64,000 bases of DNA from Channa striata (Eukaryota > Chordata > Actinopteri > Anabantiformes > Channidae): contig CM065179.1 in assembly GCA_033026295.1 (NCBI GenBank), forward strand, positions 23,677,275 through 23,741,274, given 5' to 3'. The stretch's first letter is position 1, and each line of letters begins with the position of its first letter. The notes under the pieces were generated by a model that saw nothing but the letters and a program-made list of their open reading frames with translations, ran no database searches and was not told the origin of the DNA. This document shows positions 1-12,440 of this stretch, one piece after another. Both the position numbers and the translations under genes were made by a program.

Positions 1-115
1 AGATGTTTCTTTCTGACTATGTGTTAATTATCATAAGAAAAGCAAAAGGTGTTTTATTTCTCAGAATAACCTGGTAGTCATCTTATTATTAGAGCTTTGG
101 GAAGATTAAACTCAC

Positions 116-3100
116 TGGAAAGCATAGGGCCAGTGGATGAGGTACAGATCAAGATATTCCAGCTTCAAGTCCTTGAGGGTCTTCAGTAGGGCCGGCTCCA
201 CGTCCTCTGGGTGATGCCGGTTGTTCCACAGCTTGGATGTGATGAACACGTCCTCTCGTCGCAGAGACTGCCGCACAGAACATGTAAGGTATGAAATAAT
301 GATCTTCCATCGCAGTTTAAATGATAAAGAAGTTATACCTTCCCAGGCCCAAGTGTCTCCTGCAGGGCTTCTCCAATTTCAGCTTCATTGCCGTAGATAG
401 CTGCACAGTCGATGTGGTGATACCCAGCCTCTAAAGCCCAAATGACTGCTTGTTTCACCTTGGATAGGGATAAAACAGAACATCTGTTAATATCAAACAC
501 AGACTTAAAAGGAGTAAACTTACAGATTATTGTGTATTCTGTCCAAGATTCATAGATAAATGACTCTGTGCTGAAATAGTTTACTGCAGTTTGTTCTGGG
601 TCATACCCTTCTCTCTCAAACCTGGTTTCCTGTCTCTCTACGATGTCCACTGTCAATTTAAAAGGTACACAAGTCCAAAAGAACAATCATGAAAAAACAC
701 TGTATATCCATTATTTAAAACAAAACTGGTGTTGTCTTGATTTGTATGTCTTTCTTTTAACTCTGTTTTGGTCTGCATTCCTGAAAAGAAATACCGTAAT
801 TGGCTTTGAATATGTACAAATATTTACCATGGAGCTAAAGGAAAACAACAGTAATAAAACTCTGCATGCTTGTCACTACATATATTAATGTATTGTTATC
901 ATAAAAGTATTAATTATTGCAGTTTTATTATGTCTGATATATGTCAGATTGTAGCGATATGCCACATGTAAGTTAATATTGATGTGGGAACATTAATATT
1001 CCTCGAAGTGAGGAACCAGGTTCTATAAGCTGAACCAAGCTGTGGTTAAATATAAGTTCATTAGAGACCATCCATGGTCCATTAATCAGTCACTTTGGTT
1101 AAACACCACAGACCAAATTATCAGAAACACTCAAACTGGACGTTGATTAACCCAAATCAGTCTTTTATGATGAGTTCTTTCCCAGTTTTAGGGACCTCTT
1201 ATATGTTTCTCTGAAGAAACACAGAACAGGGAACCAGCTGTTTTTAATTATTCATTAATCTACAACTACAAAATCTGTGGATATGTTTCTATATGCATAT
1301 GGATATAAATAATAAAATGAATAAATAAATGGACAATAAAACATGAAATAACCAACTCTAAGTAAACAGATGAGTGGGTATCAATAAAGAAAGCTGTGGC
1401 GGTTTGGGCAAGGAGAAAGGAATCAGTTACAATTGACATCAGTATTCGATCAGTATACAATCAGTAACGAAAAAATACTTGTAACTTTAGAAAGGCTTAA
1501 TTGTGCCAGCTCTGTATTTGGAAACCAGACTCTCAGAGATAAGAGAAACTCTGCCTTGCCTTGAAGCTGCTGGAGGTTGTTCTGCTAAGTTAGGCTGCGA
1601 GTTGGTACCGGTAAGGAGTGCCGCGTAGGTTCTGTTAACAGGCGAGCTACCACAGTGAGAGTTAGTTGGCCAGCTCGAGGTGTAGTTCTCTGGCCCAAAA
1701 GAAGTGTGCCTTGGTCAGCTTGGTATGTCACGGTAGTACTGTTTAGGTCTCTGCTGATGTCCAAGCCAGAGACCCTGTGATGTGCCCAAAATGGGCCGTG
1801 GGGAGCCAACGATGTTGAATTCCGGTAAAAAAAAAAAATACTAAGATTGAATAAAAATCTTTAGAATAAACTGGAAAAACTTTCCCAATTCAAAATAAGA
1901 TCTGATATTTGGCTTTGGAGTTCAGGTTCACAAAGTTAAGTTAAAAAAATCAAGAAGAAATAGGAAAAGGGTTGCGTGCTATAAGAATAACTGAGAAAGG
2001 GCGGACGAAAGAATAAACAATTAACGACAACAAGACGTACTTGTTGGCTCCGTCGGTTAAGCTTTCTTAACGGAGGTACTTTCTTCTTAAATGGAACTAA
2101 ACTGAACTCTTTCAAGGCGAGATGAAAACTTTATTAAATACAATGGGTGACGCCAAGAAAGAAAAAAGGAATAATTCAGAGTTGAATCTACCGCGTGGAA
2201 ATTTGCTCTTCGCTTGTTTAATTTAAACCTACACGTCAGCTGTATATTCCTCCTTTCATCAGGCCCAAATTCCATCACGTAATAACAAAAGTAACATATC
2301 ACAACTGTTCTAGTATCCAAATTACTATGGAGGTTAAAATGCTCAAATCACGTGTGCATGGTGTGCATGAGTATGTAAAAAGTATGTATTATGATATTGT
2401 TAGATTAACTTTCAGACAACAACATTAAAACACTGATCTCCACATGGCTGGGTACATTCTGGCGTGCACTTCTAAATTCCACCAAAAGACGACAGCGTTG
2501 CACCACGTGACTCTCTTTCATCACTGTGGTTTATTTATACGACTTTATAACTCAGCCGTTATTTATCGTGCAGTAAACAATTTTGTATCGACTCCTACAA
2601 ATTGCCTCTTGAACACAGTGGTGTGGATCTTATGAAGATGGATAGTTTATTTGCACCTGTTTTGGAGTTTGAGTCCACATGCAAATGCATCTGCATTCCA
2701 ACCTTTTATTTCTGTCCTGCTTTCCCTTTATTCAGGACACGGCTGGTACGAGTCTTGATAAAAGGGATCAGCGGTGTGAGTTAGGGGACAGTTTTAGAGT
2801 CTGGGTTACATGACAAACAGTGGGGAGTCTTTTTTGCTTGAGTGCTAGACAGCAATGTTGATTCAAAGGCCACTGATGTAGATCCAGACCTGAAACCAGA
2901 TGTGGATGGTTGTTCTTAGTCATATTCTACTGCTTGTGAACAAAAGAATTTCTCTTGTCTTTATCCTGGAGGGTAAAGTAATGATGAGTTCTATCTGACA
3001 GAGGGAATGTAGCCCTGTGTCCACACTACATCCCTCTGTTGGCAATGTGGATGCTACAAGATATATTTTTGTATTTGGATAAAGTGGGGAATTGAACTTA

Positions 3101-3290
3101 CAAAATTCGAGAGGTGAATGGTATGTAACTTTATTTAGGTTAATAAAAAACACATTTCTAAGTGACTATTTCACACCCATGTTTAAACAAGAGGAAGTGC
3201 AGCATCTACCTTTCCTGGCTCACTCTTCCATGTTCCCAGTCCAAGGAGGGGCATCTTCCGCCCTGTGTTGAGAACTGCAAAGTCATTCAT
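116..3290 (-). CDS. akr1a1: Aldo-keto reductase family 1 member A1-like (NADP+-dependent alcohol dehydrogenase), partial
   Basis: Cytosolic NADPH-dependent reductase of aldehydes. Three coding exons are readable on the minus strand: 3210-3290 (ATG at 3290), 339-458 and 116-267; the rest lies beyond the left edge. All junctions are GT/AG and the phases join. The first exon has the AKR N-terminal strand (TGRKMPLLGLGTWKSEPGK). The second has HIDCAAIYGNEAEIGEAL with the catalytic Asp and Tyr. The third has ITSKLWN with the catalytic Lys and LIHWPYAF with the catalytic His, so the whole AKR tetrad is present. The wording fits AKR1A1 better than AKR1B or AKR1C (for example GNEAEIGEAL and HHPEDVEPALLKTL). 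The ATG at 3290 gives the usual family start, but an in-frame upstream exon may extend the protein (see 6378-6446). Which teleost paralogue this is cannot be decided here. Confidence 0.9.
459..3209 (-). other. akr1a1 intron between first and second conserved exons
   Basis: AT-rich intronic sequence without a convincing exon on either strand. Short open frames here have no family resemblance. I saw no clear transposon coding sequence. Confidence 0.6.
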
Positions 3291-4861
3291 GCCTCTCTGA
3301 AGGACCTTAAAGAGACAAGGAGAGAACTCTTCACTCACAACAGAATAATCCAGAATATGCTTCTAAAATGCTGCAACAAATTTTGATTTATTACCATCAA
3401 CTTTGGGATGCCAGATTTATAGAAAAGTTACACTATCTTTAAATCTTGGTCTATCTTCCAAAAAGAAAACAATATACAAAGAAATAAATTGTCCGATGAC
3501 AAGCAGATTAAGACCAAAAACCAACCTGACATGAATTCTAAACACTAAATATCGCAAGAATTCTGTGTGAGAGGAAAAGAGCAAAAACCCACCAGCCAGA
3601 GAGTAACAGTGTTTCAAGTAAAGTCAGGCAAACTAACACTAACTGTCAATAAGAAATCTTCACTTGATTTCATTTTATTTAACAATTCTACACGTCACGT
3701 CGTTCTACACGAAGAATTCTTTGAGCATTGTCAAACTGCCTAAAATCATGTTTCTTAATAGCTGAACACGTGTGGGAACTGGTGTAGGGGACACACTCAA
3801 AATACAGTGGAAAATTTTGAAAATTATTGAAAAGATCTTAAAATCAATTTTAAAACAGTTTTTATATTGTTAATAATGTGTTCATTAAGGGTTTAGTGTA
3901 AGAAATGTCGCATGAATAACTTTATGTTTCCTAATACTGTGGAATCCCAAAACGTCAAGCAAATAATAAACAGTTAGGAGGAAGCAAACATCCATCCCTT
4001 GTAGTGATTATTTGGCAGGTTGTAACTGCTACAAATGTCTAATGTAACAGAAGACATTAATACAGTTTAAATGTAAATTTAAAATGTTTTTATTCAAATT
4101 GTTTATTTGTTTATTATTTCTGCCTTAAATTTTGTCAGTTCTCCTTGCATTAAAGGTTTTACAGCACAAATCACATTCTTGCATTCTAACACGTAAATGT
4201 GTAGAAATATGATTTTTGGTGTTTTTCCTCTACTTTGTTCCAGAGTTCAGTTATTCTGTCAAAGACCTCTGCAAGCAGCTAACTAAAGGACTATTTGTCC
4301 TCACTTTGCTCTGTCTGTACGCTACTTATTTGATGATTAAAATCTCAAACAGCACCTCAGCTCACCTGTCAGAAACATTCATTTATTATTTAAATTATTG
4401 ACAGGACAAACAAAGCAAGTTTGTGGTGTTTGCGCACTCTGTTTTCTGTGCTGTCTGTACCGAAAAAGGACTATGTCTTTGCGGTGAGAGAGGCATTTGT
4501 AACAATTCTGAACAACCAGAGTGGTTGTGAGTGTAGTTCCAAGAAGTCCCAAAGCTGAATGAGTCATCTTCTCTAGCAAAACTATTAGCTGATCTTGCAT
4601 CAGTTTCAGAATCTTACAGTTTATTGTACATGTTAACACAATGCGTATAAATCAAAAAAATAATTAGTAGTTCTGAATCAAACCTTCCCCGGAATATTTG
4701 CAGCATTTTTGGCACAAACCCTTGATATTATAAACCAACTGAAAGCTATCTTGGCTGTCATTGGGTGAGAAGCAGGGTACAGCCTCAGGTTGGGAGAGAA
4801 GACTTAATAATTATTATTCAACTGAATAAATAATCTAAATATTATCACCACTCTAATAATG

Positions 4862-5092
4862 GTAAATGGTCTGCACTTATATAGTGCTTTTCTACCTGCT
4901 GGTACACAAAACGCCTTACACTGATTCTTATCTAGCCATTCACACTCACAGTCACACACACGTTCATACACTGATGGGGGAGCTGCTATGCATCTGGCCG
5001 ATGCTCACCGGGAGCAAGTCAGCGGGGTTCAGTGTCTTGCTCAAGGACACTTCGACTGGCGGACAACTGCGCTACCTGCTGCGCCACAGTTG
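4862..5092 (-). repeat. tRNA-derived SINE-like teleost repeat (family B)
   Basis: The reverse complement starts with a box-A-like TGGCGCAGCAGGTAGCGCAG, then carries the phrase TCCTTGAGCAAGACACTGAA and ends in GCACTATATAAGTGCAGACC. A related copy lies on the other strand at 49775-50042, which confirms a dispersed family. Box B is eroded, so the tRNA origin is inferred. Confidence 0.65.
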
Positions 5093-5139
5093 CACTGTTG
5101 GGGAAGGTTTCCAAAGACCCCAGCATACAGAACAGTAGG

Positions 5140-5345
5140 GCATATATGTGTTTGGAAACGGGGCCAAAAAAGAGGGACATACACAAACAGACAACCATTA
5201 ACGCTCACATTCACACCTACAGGCAATTTTAAGTCACCAATTACAATAACACTGCGTCAATAGACTGTGGGAGTAAGCTGCAGCCGGCAGGTAGATTCAA
5301 ACCGGAGACCTTTTGCTATTAGGCGTAATCGCTGACCACTCCAAA
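5140..5345. repeat. Dispersed teleost repeat fragment (CACATTCACACCTA... type)
   Basis: The block CTCACATTCACACCTACAGG, then AAGTCACCAATTACA, GACTGTGGGAGTAAGC and ATTCAAACCGGAGACC follows the order of a very common fish interspersed repeat. I recognise it from general knowledge and cannot assign its class. Confidence 0.5.
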
Positions 5346-6377
5346 TATTTTTAAACTTCTACTTATGGCAAGGTACTTGACATCTGAATTACCTCCAAAA
5401 AACTTGTACAATGGGTTCTATATTCAAAACAAGTCAATCATATACCTGGTATGCACAAAGTATGCACAAGCACTGTCTGTGTATGTGTGGATGTATTTGG
5501 GCGTGGACAGCCAGCATAGCTGACTTTATTCATGAAGAGACGTCCCTCCCTATCCTGGGTAAAGGTGGTGTGAAGTGTGTTTAGCTTGGCACACAAAAAT
5601 GTAACGTGTCAGACCCAAGTGCCCGAAGAAGAAGAAGAAAGAGGAGGAAGAAGAAGAAAAAGCAGGAAGGAGAAGAAAGTGCTGACATGACTTCCCTTAA
5701 AATTCCAGAGTTTTTACAAAGACAGACAATGCCTCACAACACACAATCTGGATGCTCTAATACAGATTTTAGCTTGTTAAGATTGAAAGATAAGTTTGAA
5801 GTAAAGTCTACAATTAAAGCAAAGCATGTTTTTTTCTGTTATTCCTTTTAGCAAACCTCATATTTGTCCTGTGTGCACTTATAGGGTCCCCTTGCCATGG
5901 GAATCTGTGTATAGCAATAAAGACATTGTGTCTCACAATTAGACAAAATTATGCCAAATGCAGCCACAGTTCTAAAAGCCTGCAGGTCCGAGCAGCTGTT
6001 TTCCAGACCTTTCCAACATCCAGCTCTGACTTCCTGGAAAGTCACGCGCGACAGTGACAATGACCGCGAGCTCAGCAGCAGCTATTACCTGAAAACCCGC
6101 TCCCGAATCGACTGATATCACACAACAGAAATCACATGTTGAAAATACCGTTAATGCATTAGGAAGAAATTGCGCACGTATAACATGTCCATGAAGATGT
6201 GAGGAGGTCTCTGTCATTGTGTCATCCATTCCTGATCAAACAACTGCTCACTGAAATCTGGGCTCTTCCTCAGAGAGCTAGCTAGCGTTAGCCTGCTTTT
6301 TAACAGAGAAAGAAACGGCGCACTTCACTTTACGGTGCTGCTTTGTTCGAGCTCACTGTTAAAGCTCATCGACTTAC

Positions 6378-6446
6378 CCTGTTACCAGTGTCGGAACATA
6401 AACGACGGAAAATCCCTTTTAGTACCTGATATTTAAATGACTGCAT
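6378..6446 (-). CDS. Candidate alternative first coding exon of the akr1a1-like gene
   Basis: An ATG at 6446 in a fair Kozak context (A at -3) opens 23 codons that end exactly at a consensus donor (GTAAGT at 6377-6372). Splicing in phase 0 to the acceptor at 3297 (CCTTCAG) adds two codons and reads in frame into the normal AKR start. The added peptide is basic and amphipathic-looking (MQSFKYQVLKGIFRRLCSD) and resembles a mitochondrial presequence. A CRE-like TGACGTAA lies about 25 bases upstream. Splice phase and promoter motif are seen directly. Use of this exon, and any organelle targeting, are inferred. It could instead be a 5' UTR exon whose ATG is not used. Confidence 0.4.
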
Positions 6447-6470
6447 GGTTGCTTTGGCTCAGTTCTAAAA

Positions 6471-6478
6471 TGACGTAA
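6471..6478 (-). promoter_or_regulatory. CRE/ATF-like element upstream of akr1a1 candidate first exon
   Basis: TGACGTAA (TTACGTCA on the minus strand) lies 25 bases before the ATG at 6446. Such a position is typical of CREB/ATF sites in TATA-less promoters. Function is inferred. Confidence 0.35.
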
Positions 6479-6480
6479 AA

Positions 6481-8246
6481 GCCGGTGAGGAGCTGCTCAC
6501 CTGCGCACTTTCAATCAGACACTTACTGTCGTGAAGCTTCTAAAGCAGCGGCTTCAAACACACGGTCGCGTCGCGTCTTGTCTCCTGTTCAGCGGAGATG
6601 TGCAAGTCGGACTATTTTTTTTTTTCTTCTGCCAAATGTTCAAAAACACCACCTCATTTTTGTTGACATTTCCCTTTCCGGCTTTAGGACTCGTCTTTTT
6701 CCGGTGAAAATAACGCCAGACATTATAAGGAGACATCGGCGTCTCTACTTGGAAAAATAAATACATAAATAAATCTTTTTGGATTTACCTTTGGTTCCCC
6801 ACTACTGAAAAAAAAATTAACGAAAGAAAATAAAATCTTTAAATGTCTAAACATTTGTACATTCACTGCATTGGACTGGATAATAAAATCATATGGCAGC
6901 CATATGGCAGTCATCTGATCAGTAAAATCAGATGGCCGGTGATTATGAGCCAATGACAGCTTTACTTGTAATGTCGTGTATTAAAATCAGGCTATAACAT
7001 ACATATGGACAGTGACTGGCTTTTCGTAGATCGTCTTCTTTGTGATAAAGAACTAGCAACGACACAAATTCATCTATAGTTGTTATTGTCAACAAATGTT
7101 GAAATAGGTAAGGTGAATACACCTAACAAATTTGATATTTTAAAGGGTGTAATACTGCTAAGAAATAAAAAGTACATTTCGTAGAAGTAATTTGTTCTCT
7201 TATGAAAGCACCTGGGTAATGACATCCACACCAATTTTCAAGTCTGACCATAGCAATTAATTAATAAATAATAACTATGCTAAAATGTTCTTATGTTGAT
7301 ATATTGAGTTTTTATGTTTAAATTTAACAACTTTACCACAGCTGGATATCAAAGATATATCTAAATATTATAGCTACATGTATTTGCTTAAGTAGAAACA
7401 AATTATAGAAAACAATTAGCATTAATATTGCAATATAAACAAGGCGTTGTATTAAATTCAATTTAAGCTAAATTATTTCCATATCTCCTTCCCTTTACCT
7501 GTACTAACAGACTGGTAACGTCCTACTTGGCATCTGGTTTACGAGGTGTTAAATGAATCAAGTGGGGAATAAACTGTACCCGAAGCAAGAAAAAATATTT
7601 GAAGATTTGCATAGCTAATAAGGGTTTAAATTTTAAATAAGATTTGTCAAAGATATCCCAAAATGAGCAGGTGTATGATGTGATTTTTAAAAACGACTCC
7701 TCACCGACAGGGGGCAGACTGCAGCAAAAACATGGACTGCAAATGTGAAGGGAGGAGTGCAGAAACGGAAGTAAGATTAATATCAACAACCTGAGTTTAC
7801 ACCAACTCGGGCGAAACTTCGCTGTCGTCGAAATTGATAACATCTGTATTTTTTCTATATTGAGTTATAATGGCTTGATAACATTTGGTACATTATGGAG
7901 AAATCCTATTCTAGTGGACTGTGGAAGGTGTGTGTTGTTGTGCTCAAACTCTGTGGCTAGTTTAAGCATTTCGAGGAGCTAAGTTAGCTAACACTGGGAA
8001 CTTTTTTCTCAGCTGACTATTGTTAACTCGTTTTGATAGTGTCCGTAACCAGACATTGGCCTAATATGCCCACATGTTGTGCTGTGCGTAGCTTTAACAA
8101 AGTTGTGGGTGTAGCTGGGTTGTTGCTGACTAAACTAACGTTGACGTCCTGGTAGTTGTGTGTGCGCTGGTACAGTCCCAGTTGGTTTGCAATGCTCCTG
8201 CAGCTGCTCCCACCTGTCAACTAGCTGGCTCCTCTCCCGTCTCCCG
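6481..8246. other. Intergenic region between divergent akr1a1 and uhmk1
   Basis: Head-to-head spacer. AT-rich centre (about 6750-7700). The last 350 bases are richer in G+C and include the uhmk1 5' UTR. The frame open upstream of 8247 carries in-frame ATGs at 8160, but family comparison favours the ATG at 8247. No other gene is visible. Confidence 0.5.
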
Positions 8247-11200
8247 ATGGCTCACTGCGGTTCCTCCGAGCCCCACGCGAAGATACAGGCATCGCGTCCG
8301 GACAGCATCATGCCGTCCCAGGGAAGCGTCGACCAGAGTATGAACCCGGTGTTGTTCGAGATCTTTGGTGAGATATGGACCGTCCAGTCGCGTCTCGGCC
8401 AGGGAGTCTCGGCCTCTGTGTACCGGGTCAGCTCAGGCAGAGCCGCCACCGCCGCTGTAAAGGAGTTTCAGGCCGACACTCAGGGAGGAGATTACGGGTA
8501 TCACAAGGAGAGGTCTGTGCTGGAGGACATCCAGGGGCATAAAAACATCGGTAACAGTCTCATTATACTCTGAGATAATTAGAGCCATAGGTAAATTACA
8601 CAATGTTCTTCATTTACCTCCTGTAACATAAAATCCTTACAATTTCAGAGTTAGCTCTGCTGACATGGGAATTAAAGGGCATTGCTTTGAATAAACCTGT
8701 CAAGAGCACTAACTAGAGTCTGGTTATAAACTGATTGACATTATCTACTAGTAAGATTGTATTTATTTTTTTGTCAGTGTGAAATAATTGCACCATCACA
8801 GGCCTTATTTGTAATGACAGATTTATTCTCCTGTCAGTGACTTTGTATGGCGTGTTCACCAACCTCAACTCTGTGGGTGTTGCCACCCGCTGTCTTCTGC
8901 TGGAGCTCTTGGATGTCAGTGTGTCTGAGTTGCTGGTGAGAGGCAGCAGTGGTACTCAGGGTGGTAGGTGAGTAATGTGATTGTTTTTTTGTTTTTTTTT
9001 AACTGCCCTGTGACCATAAATATGACTTAATAAGAAACCACTCAGATGAAGTGGGTATTTGAAGGCTGATACAGATATTTGTAAACGGATGTCACTTGTA
9101 AAAAGTTTCATAATTTGTGCCAATTTTCCTCATATTTAAAGGGGCAGTTAATGTTTTACTGGTTGCCAAAACATCTGCTGCCTCCCCGTTACAGCAGATT
9201 AAAGAAATGTTGTTCTTGCTTCTCAAAGCATTAAGGCAGTTACTGATAATGAGCTATGTCCCTGTATTCTGGTCATCTGTAGTTATAGAGTTTGATTACA
9301 TACTGGTGTTTACCCACAGTTAAAGTTCAATAAAGGTACATCGGACAAATAAAAAAAAACAGTTGTTTTGTACTTGTACTTCTTCTTTTTCAGGAACTTC
9401 TTGATCCAAATACTGCATGTCCTGGTTCAATTGATCGTGCCCCATCTTTATTAAAGTTATTTCTGTTACAAGTTACTCACATATTCTCATACGGACCTCA
9501 ATAATATTCGCCAGAATATGCTCAGGACGTCTGTAGTGATGGTATAATAAGTAATTGATACAGTGTGTTAGTAGTAGTCTGTCAATATTCTTAAGGATAA
9601 ATCAAAAACACAGTTGCACGTTATTTTATAAAATATCTTATTGTACAAATAGTTGTGAGACTTATTTAGGAGGATTAAGCCTTCAAATTTGACAAGGTTT
9701 CCAAAGATAAATAATTTGTTTTAAAATTGGAATCCTATATAGAAACTGAAAAAAGTGTCTGAAGAATTAAATAATCAGTGGAGGTATCACAGTTAATATG
9801 AATTGGTATTAAAGAGAGCTCAAGCTTTAGAGCTTAAGTTAACTATAGAGTATGATATCTTTTGGCAGACCACAGCAGGGTCACTCTATGTGGCTTGTTC
9901 AGCACTGTGCCAGAGACATCCTGGAGGCTCTCGCCTTCCTTCACAGGGAAGGCTATGTCCATGCTGACCTCAAGCCACGCAACATACTCTGGAGCGCTGA
10001 TGATGAGTGCTTCAAGCTCATTGACTTTGGCCTCAGCTTCAAAGAAGGAAACCAGGTGCGTGTGTCTTAAGAATTTGAAGCACAATGAAAGAGGAGCTGG
10101 GGTAATTCAATATTGTGTTCCTGACTCCTGCTGTTCTGCACCTCCTCCAGGATGTCAAGTACATTCAGACAGACGGGTATCGTGCTCCAGAGGCTGAGCT
10201 TCAGAACAGTCTCGCTCAGGCTGGTGTGGAGGTAGAGGGAGACTCAGGCTGCACGGCCGCCGTGGACATGTGGAGCCTTGGCATCATCCTGTTGGAGATG
10301 TTCTCAGGAATCAAACTCAAAGACACCGTCCGCTCACAGGAGTGGAAGGTACTTCAACATGAATTATCGTAATATTGGAGCAGCATGGCAGATTCATTTG
10401 TTTTTGCTGTACATTGAAGGCATTTGGGTTTAAGAACTAAAGATACAAAGTTCTGAATTTCCGCCTCCTTTGATGGTATTACACCTAAATATGTTAAAAA
10501 CACTGAAGAGTTTCAGATCACCCAACTTTGATCCCTTCCAAATGTATTGTGATGTGTAACTAAAATGTCTTTCTTGTTACCCAGGTTCTCCTGTGAGATT
10601 GATTTTCAAATGAATACTCCTGGTTTTAGTTTAGTTTCCATGAACACTTTATTTGTTGTCAAACAAGGAGAAAACAACATAAAAACTAGAGAGCTCTAGA
10701 AAAGCAAGCCACTTTAAATCAGAAACAAGATGGAAAATAATCAAATATATTGAACAAAAATGCAATGCAATAATTGGGAGTTTGTTGAAAAAGAAAGTAC
10801 CTCTGGTGTATGAAGCAACATACACAGAACAGACCAGCAGAGAGAAACAAACAGAATCATTGTGAGAGCTCTGGTAACAACAGTCAGAGACGTTCTAAAT
10901 CTCTACAGAGGAGGGGGGAAGATATTAAAATCCACCAATTAAAGAAAACTGGAACAGAGATTCAGAGCTATACTTCAACAACACCTCATCAGCAGTACAA
11001 ATTAGAAAGTCAGGTTAGACTTTGCAAAGTTGCAGAGAGTTGCAAATTCTGCATTCTGTTTCCCTCTCCTTCAGGATAACAGTGCTGCCATTGTTGACCA
11101 TATCTTTGCCAGCAACAGTCTGGTGTGCCCTGCCATTCCTGTCTATCACCTCAGAGACCTTATCAAAAGGTAAACTTGATCTATACAGTATAATGACATA

Positions 11201-12440
11201 ATGTTGTATTGTCTTCACTTTATCTTTTGGGCATTTGTTTCTGTGTGTAGCATGCTTCTCAATGACCCAAAGCAAAGATGCACAGCTGACATTGCCTTGC
11301 TGAGTCCATTCTTCAGTATTCCCTTTGGTATGTGTCAATATTTGTGATATCTACCAATATTAACATATCTCTCAGTGCATCATATTTACCTGTGCTATCT
11401 ATGTGTGTGCACATACCAGCTCCTCACATTGAGGACCTGGTTCTGCTGCCCTCTCCTGTTCTGCGTCTGTTGAATCTCATTGACGACAGCCATCTGCACA
11501 ATGAAGAAGAGTATGAAGGTTCAACAAAGTCCTTAAATTATACGTGGATTTAAGAATTGAAATACAGTTTTTCAGTTCAGAGAGGTTTTAAGTAAGTGAA
11601 AATACCTAATTGGTGTTCACAGACATCCTGGAAGACATGAAGGAGGAATGCCAAAAGTATGGCTCAGTGGTTTCCCTGCTCATTCCCAAGGAGAACCCAG
11701 GGAAAGGACAAGTGAGTCTTATATTTTCAGTTAGATGAAAATTAACGAGTTACTGAAAATCTTTTTTTTTGTTTGTTTTTTGGATGATTACAACCATCAT
11801 ATGGTGATTTCACCTCACTTACCACTAGGTGTCTATTCTTGGGGATGATCCACCGCCATTTGCTTGTTAATGTTTACAAGGGCCCTATTTTATTGGCCAT
11901 TGATTTTAAAGTGAATATTTATGGTTAGAGACATATAAACTTACATAGAGCAAAAATGATTAAACTTGCCTGTTAAAGGAGACAGACAAAGAGAAGAAGA
12001 AAGAAGGTAAGCAGAAAGATTGTTTTTAAGCTGCTTTTCATTCATGTTGCATGCTAATGTGGTGCAAATCCAATCCTTTCCCCCCCAAGTTAAAATATGA
12101 TCTCACTTAAATCTAAATTAATTGTGTGATAGTGATACAATGAACTGAGTTAAGCGGTGGATCACAGTTACTTGTAAAATGCGAATATGTTAGCAGTATG
12201 AAATATGTCTGCTAAAGCGTAAATGTTAACAAATGTCCAAAGCAACTGTAGGTTTGTTCATCTTCTTAGTCTTTCTGTCTGTGTGTCCACCAGGTGTTTG
12301 TAGAGTATGCCAGTTCCAGTGACTCCAAAGAAGCTCAGAGGTTACTGACTGGCCGTACCTTTGATGGAAAGTTTGTCGTGGCAACCTTCTACCCTCTCAG
12401 CGCTTATAAAAGAGGTTACTTGTATCAAACTGTGCAGTGA
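8247..12440 (+). CDS. uhmk1: Serine/threonine kinase Kist (U2AF homology motif kinase 1), complete
   Basis: Nuclear kinase that phosphorylates splicing factor SF1 and other RNA-binding and cell-cycle proteins. Nine exons: 8247-8550, 8838-8967, 9869-10055, 10151-10348, 11075-11169, 11251-11327, 11420-11518, 11623-11711 and 12294-12440. Lengths sum to 1326 nt (441 residues; human about 419), and all phases close. Visible kinase motifs: the glycine loop LGQGVSASVY, AAVKEF (ATP lysine), HADLKPRN in place of HRD, DFGLS, and APEAELQ. The C-terminal U2AF homology motif carries GQVFVEYASSSDSKEAQRLL and the RXF-type loop GRTFDGKFVVATFYP, ending AYKRGYLYQTVQ. The family identity is secure over the whole length. 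The N-terminus (MAHCGSSEP) is longer than in mammals, so start choice is slightly uncertain. A possible cassette microexon lies between exons 8 and 9 (11986-12006). Introns 2, 4 and 8 exceed 500 bases and show no other gene. Confidence 0.96.

Larger units (their letters stand above)
3297..6377 (-). other. akr1a1 upstream intron with repeats
   Basis: If the exon at 6378-6446 is used, this is intron 1. It contains two dispersed teleost repeats (4862-5345) and a GAA-rich purine tract near 5623-5680. Another possible donor (TTTTCAG followed by GTAATA near 6088) could mark an alternative non-coding first exon. No other gene is visible. Confidence 0.45.

Noticed and set aside
5606..5851. 81-codon frame with an Arg/Lys-rich start
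   Set aside because: The basic stretch comes from a GAA/AGA purine tract; no other support.
7523..7843. 106-codon minus-strand frame
   Set aside because: No conserved features, AT-rich intergenic DNA between divergent promoters.
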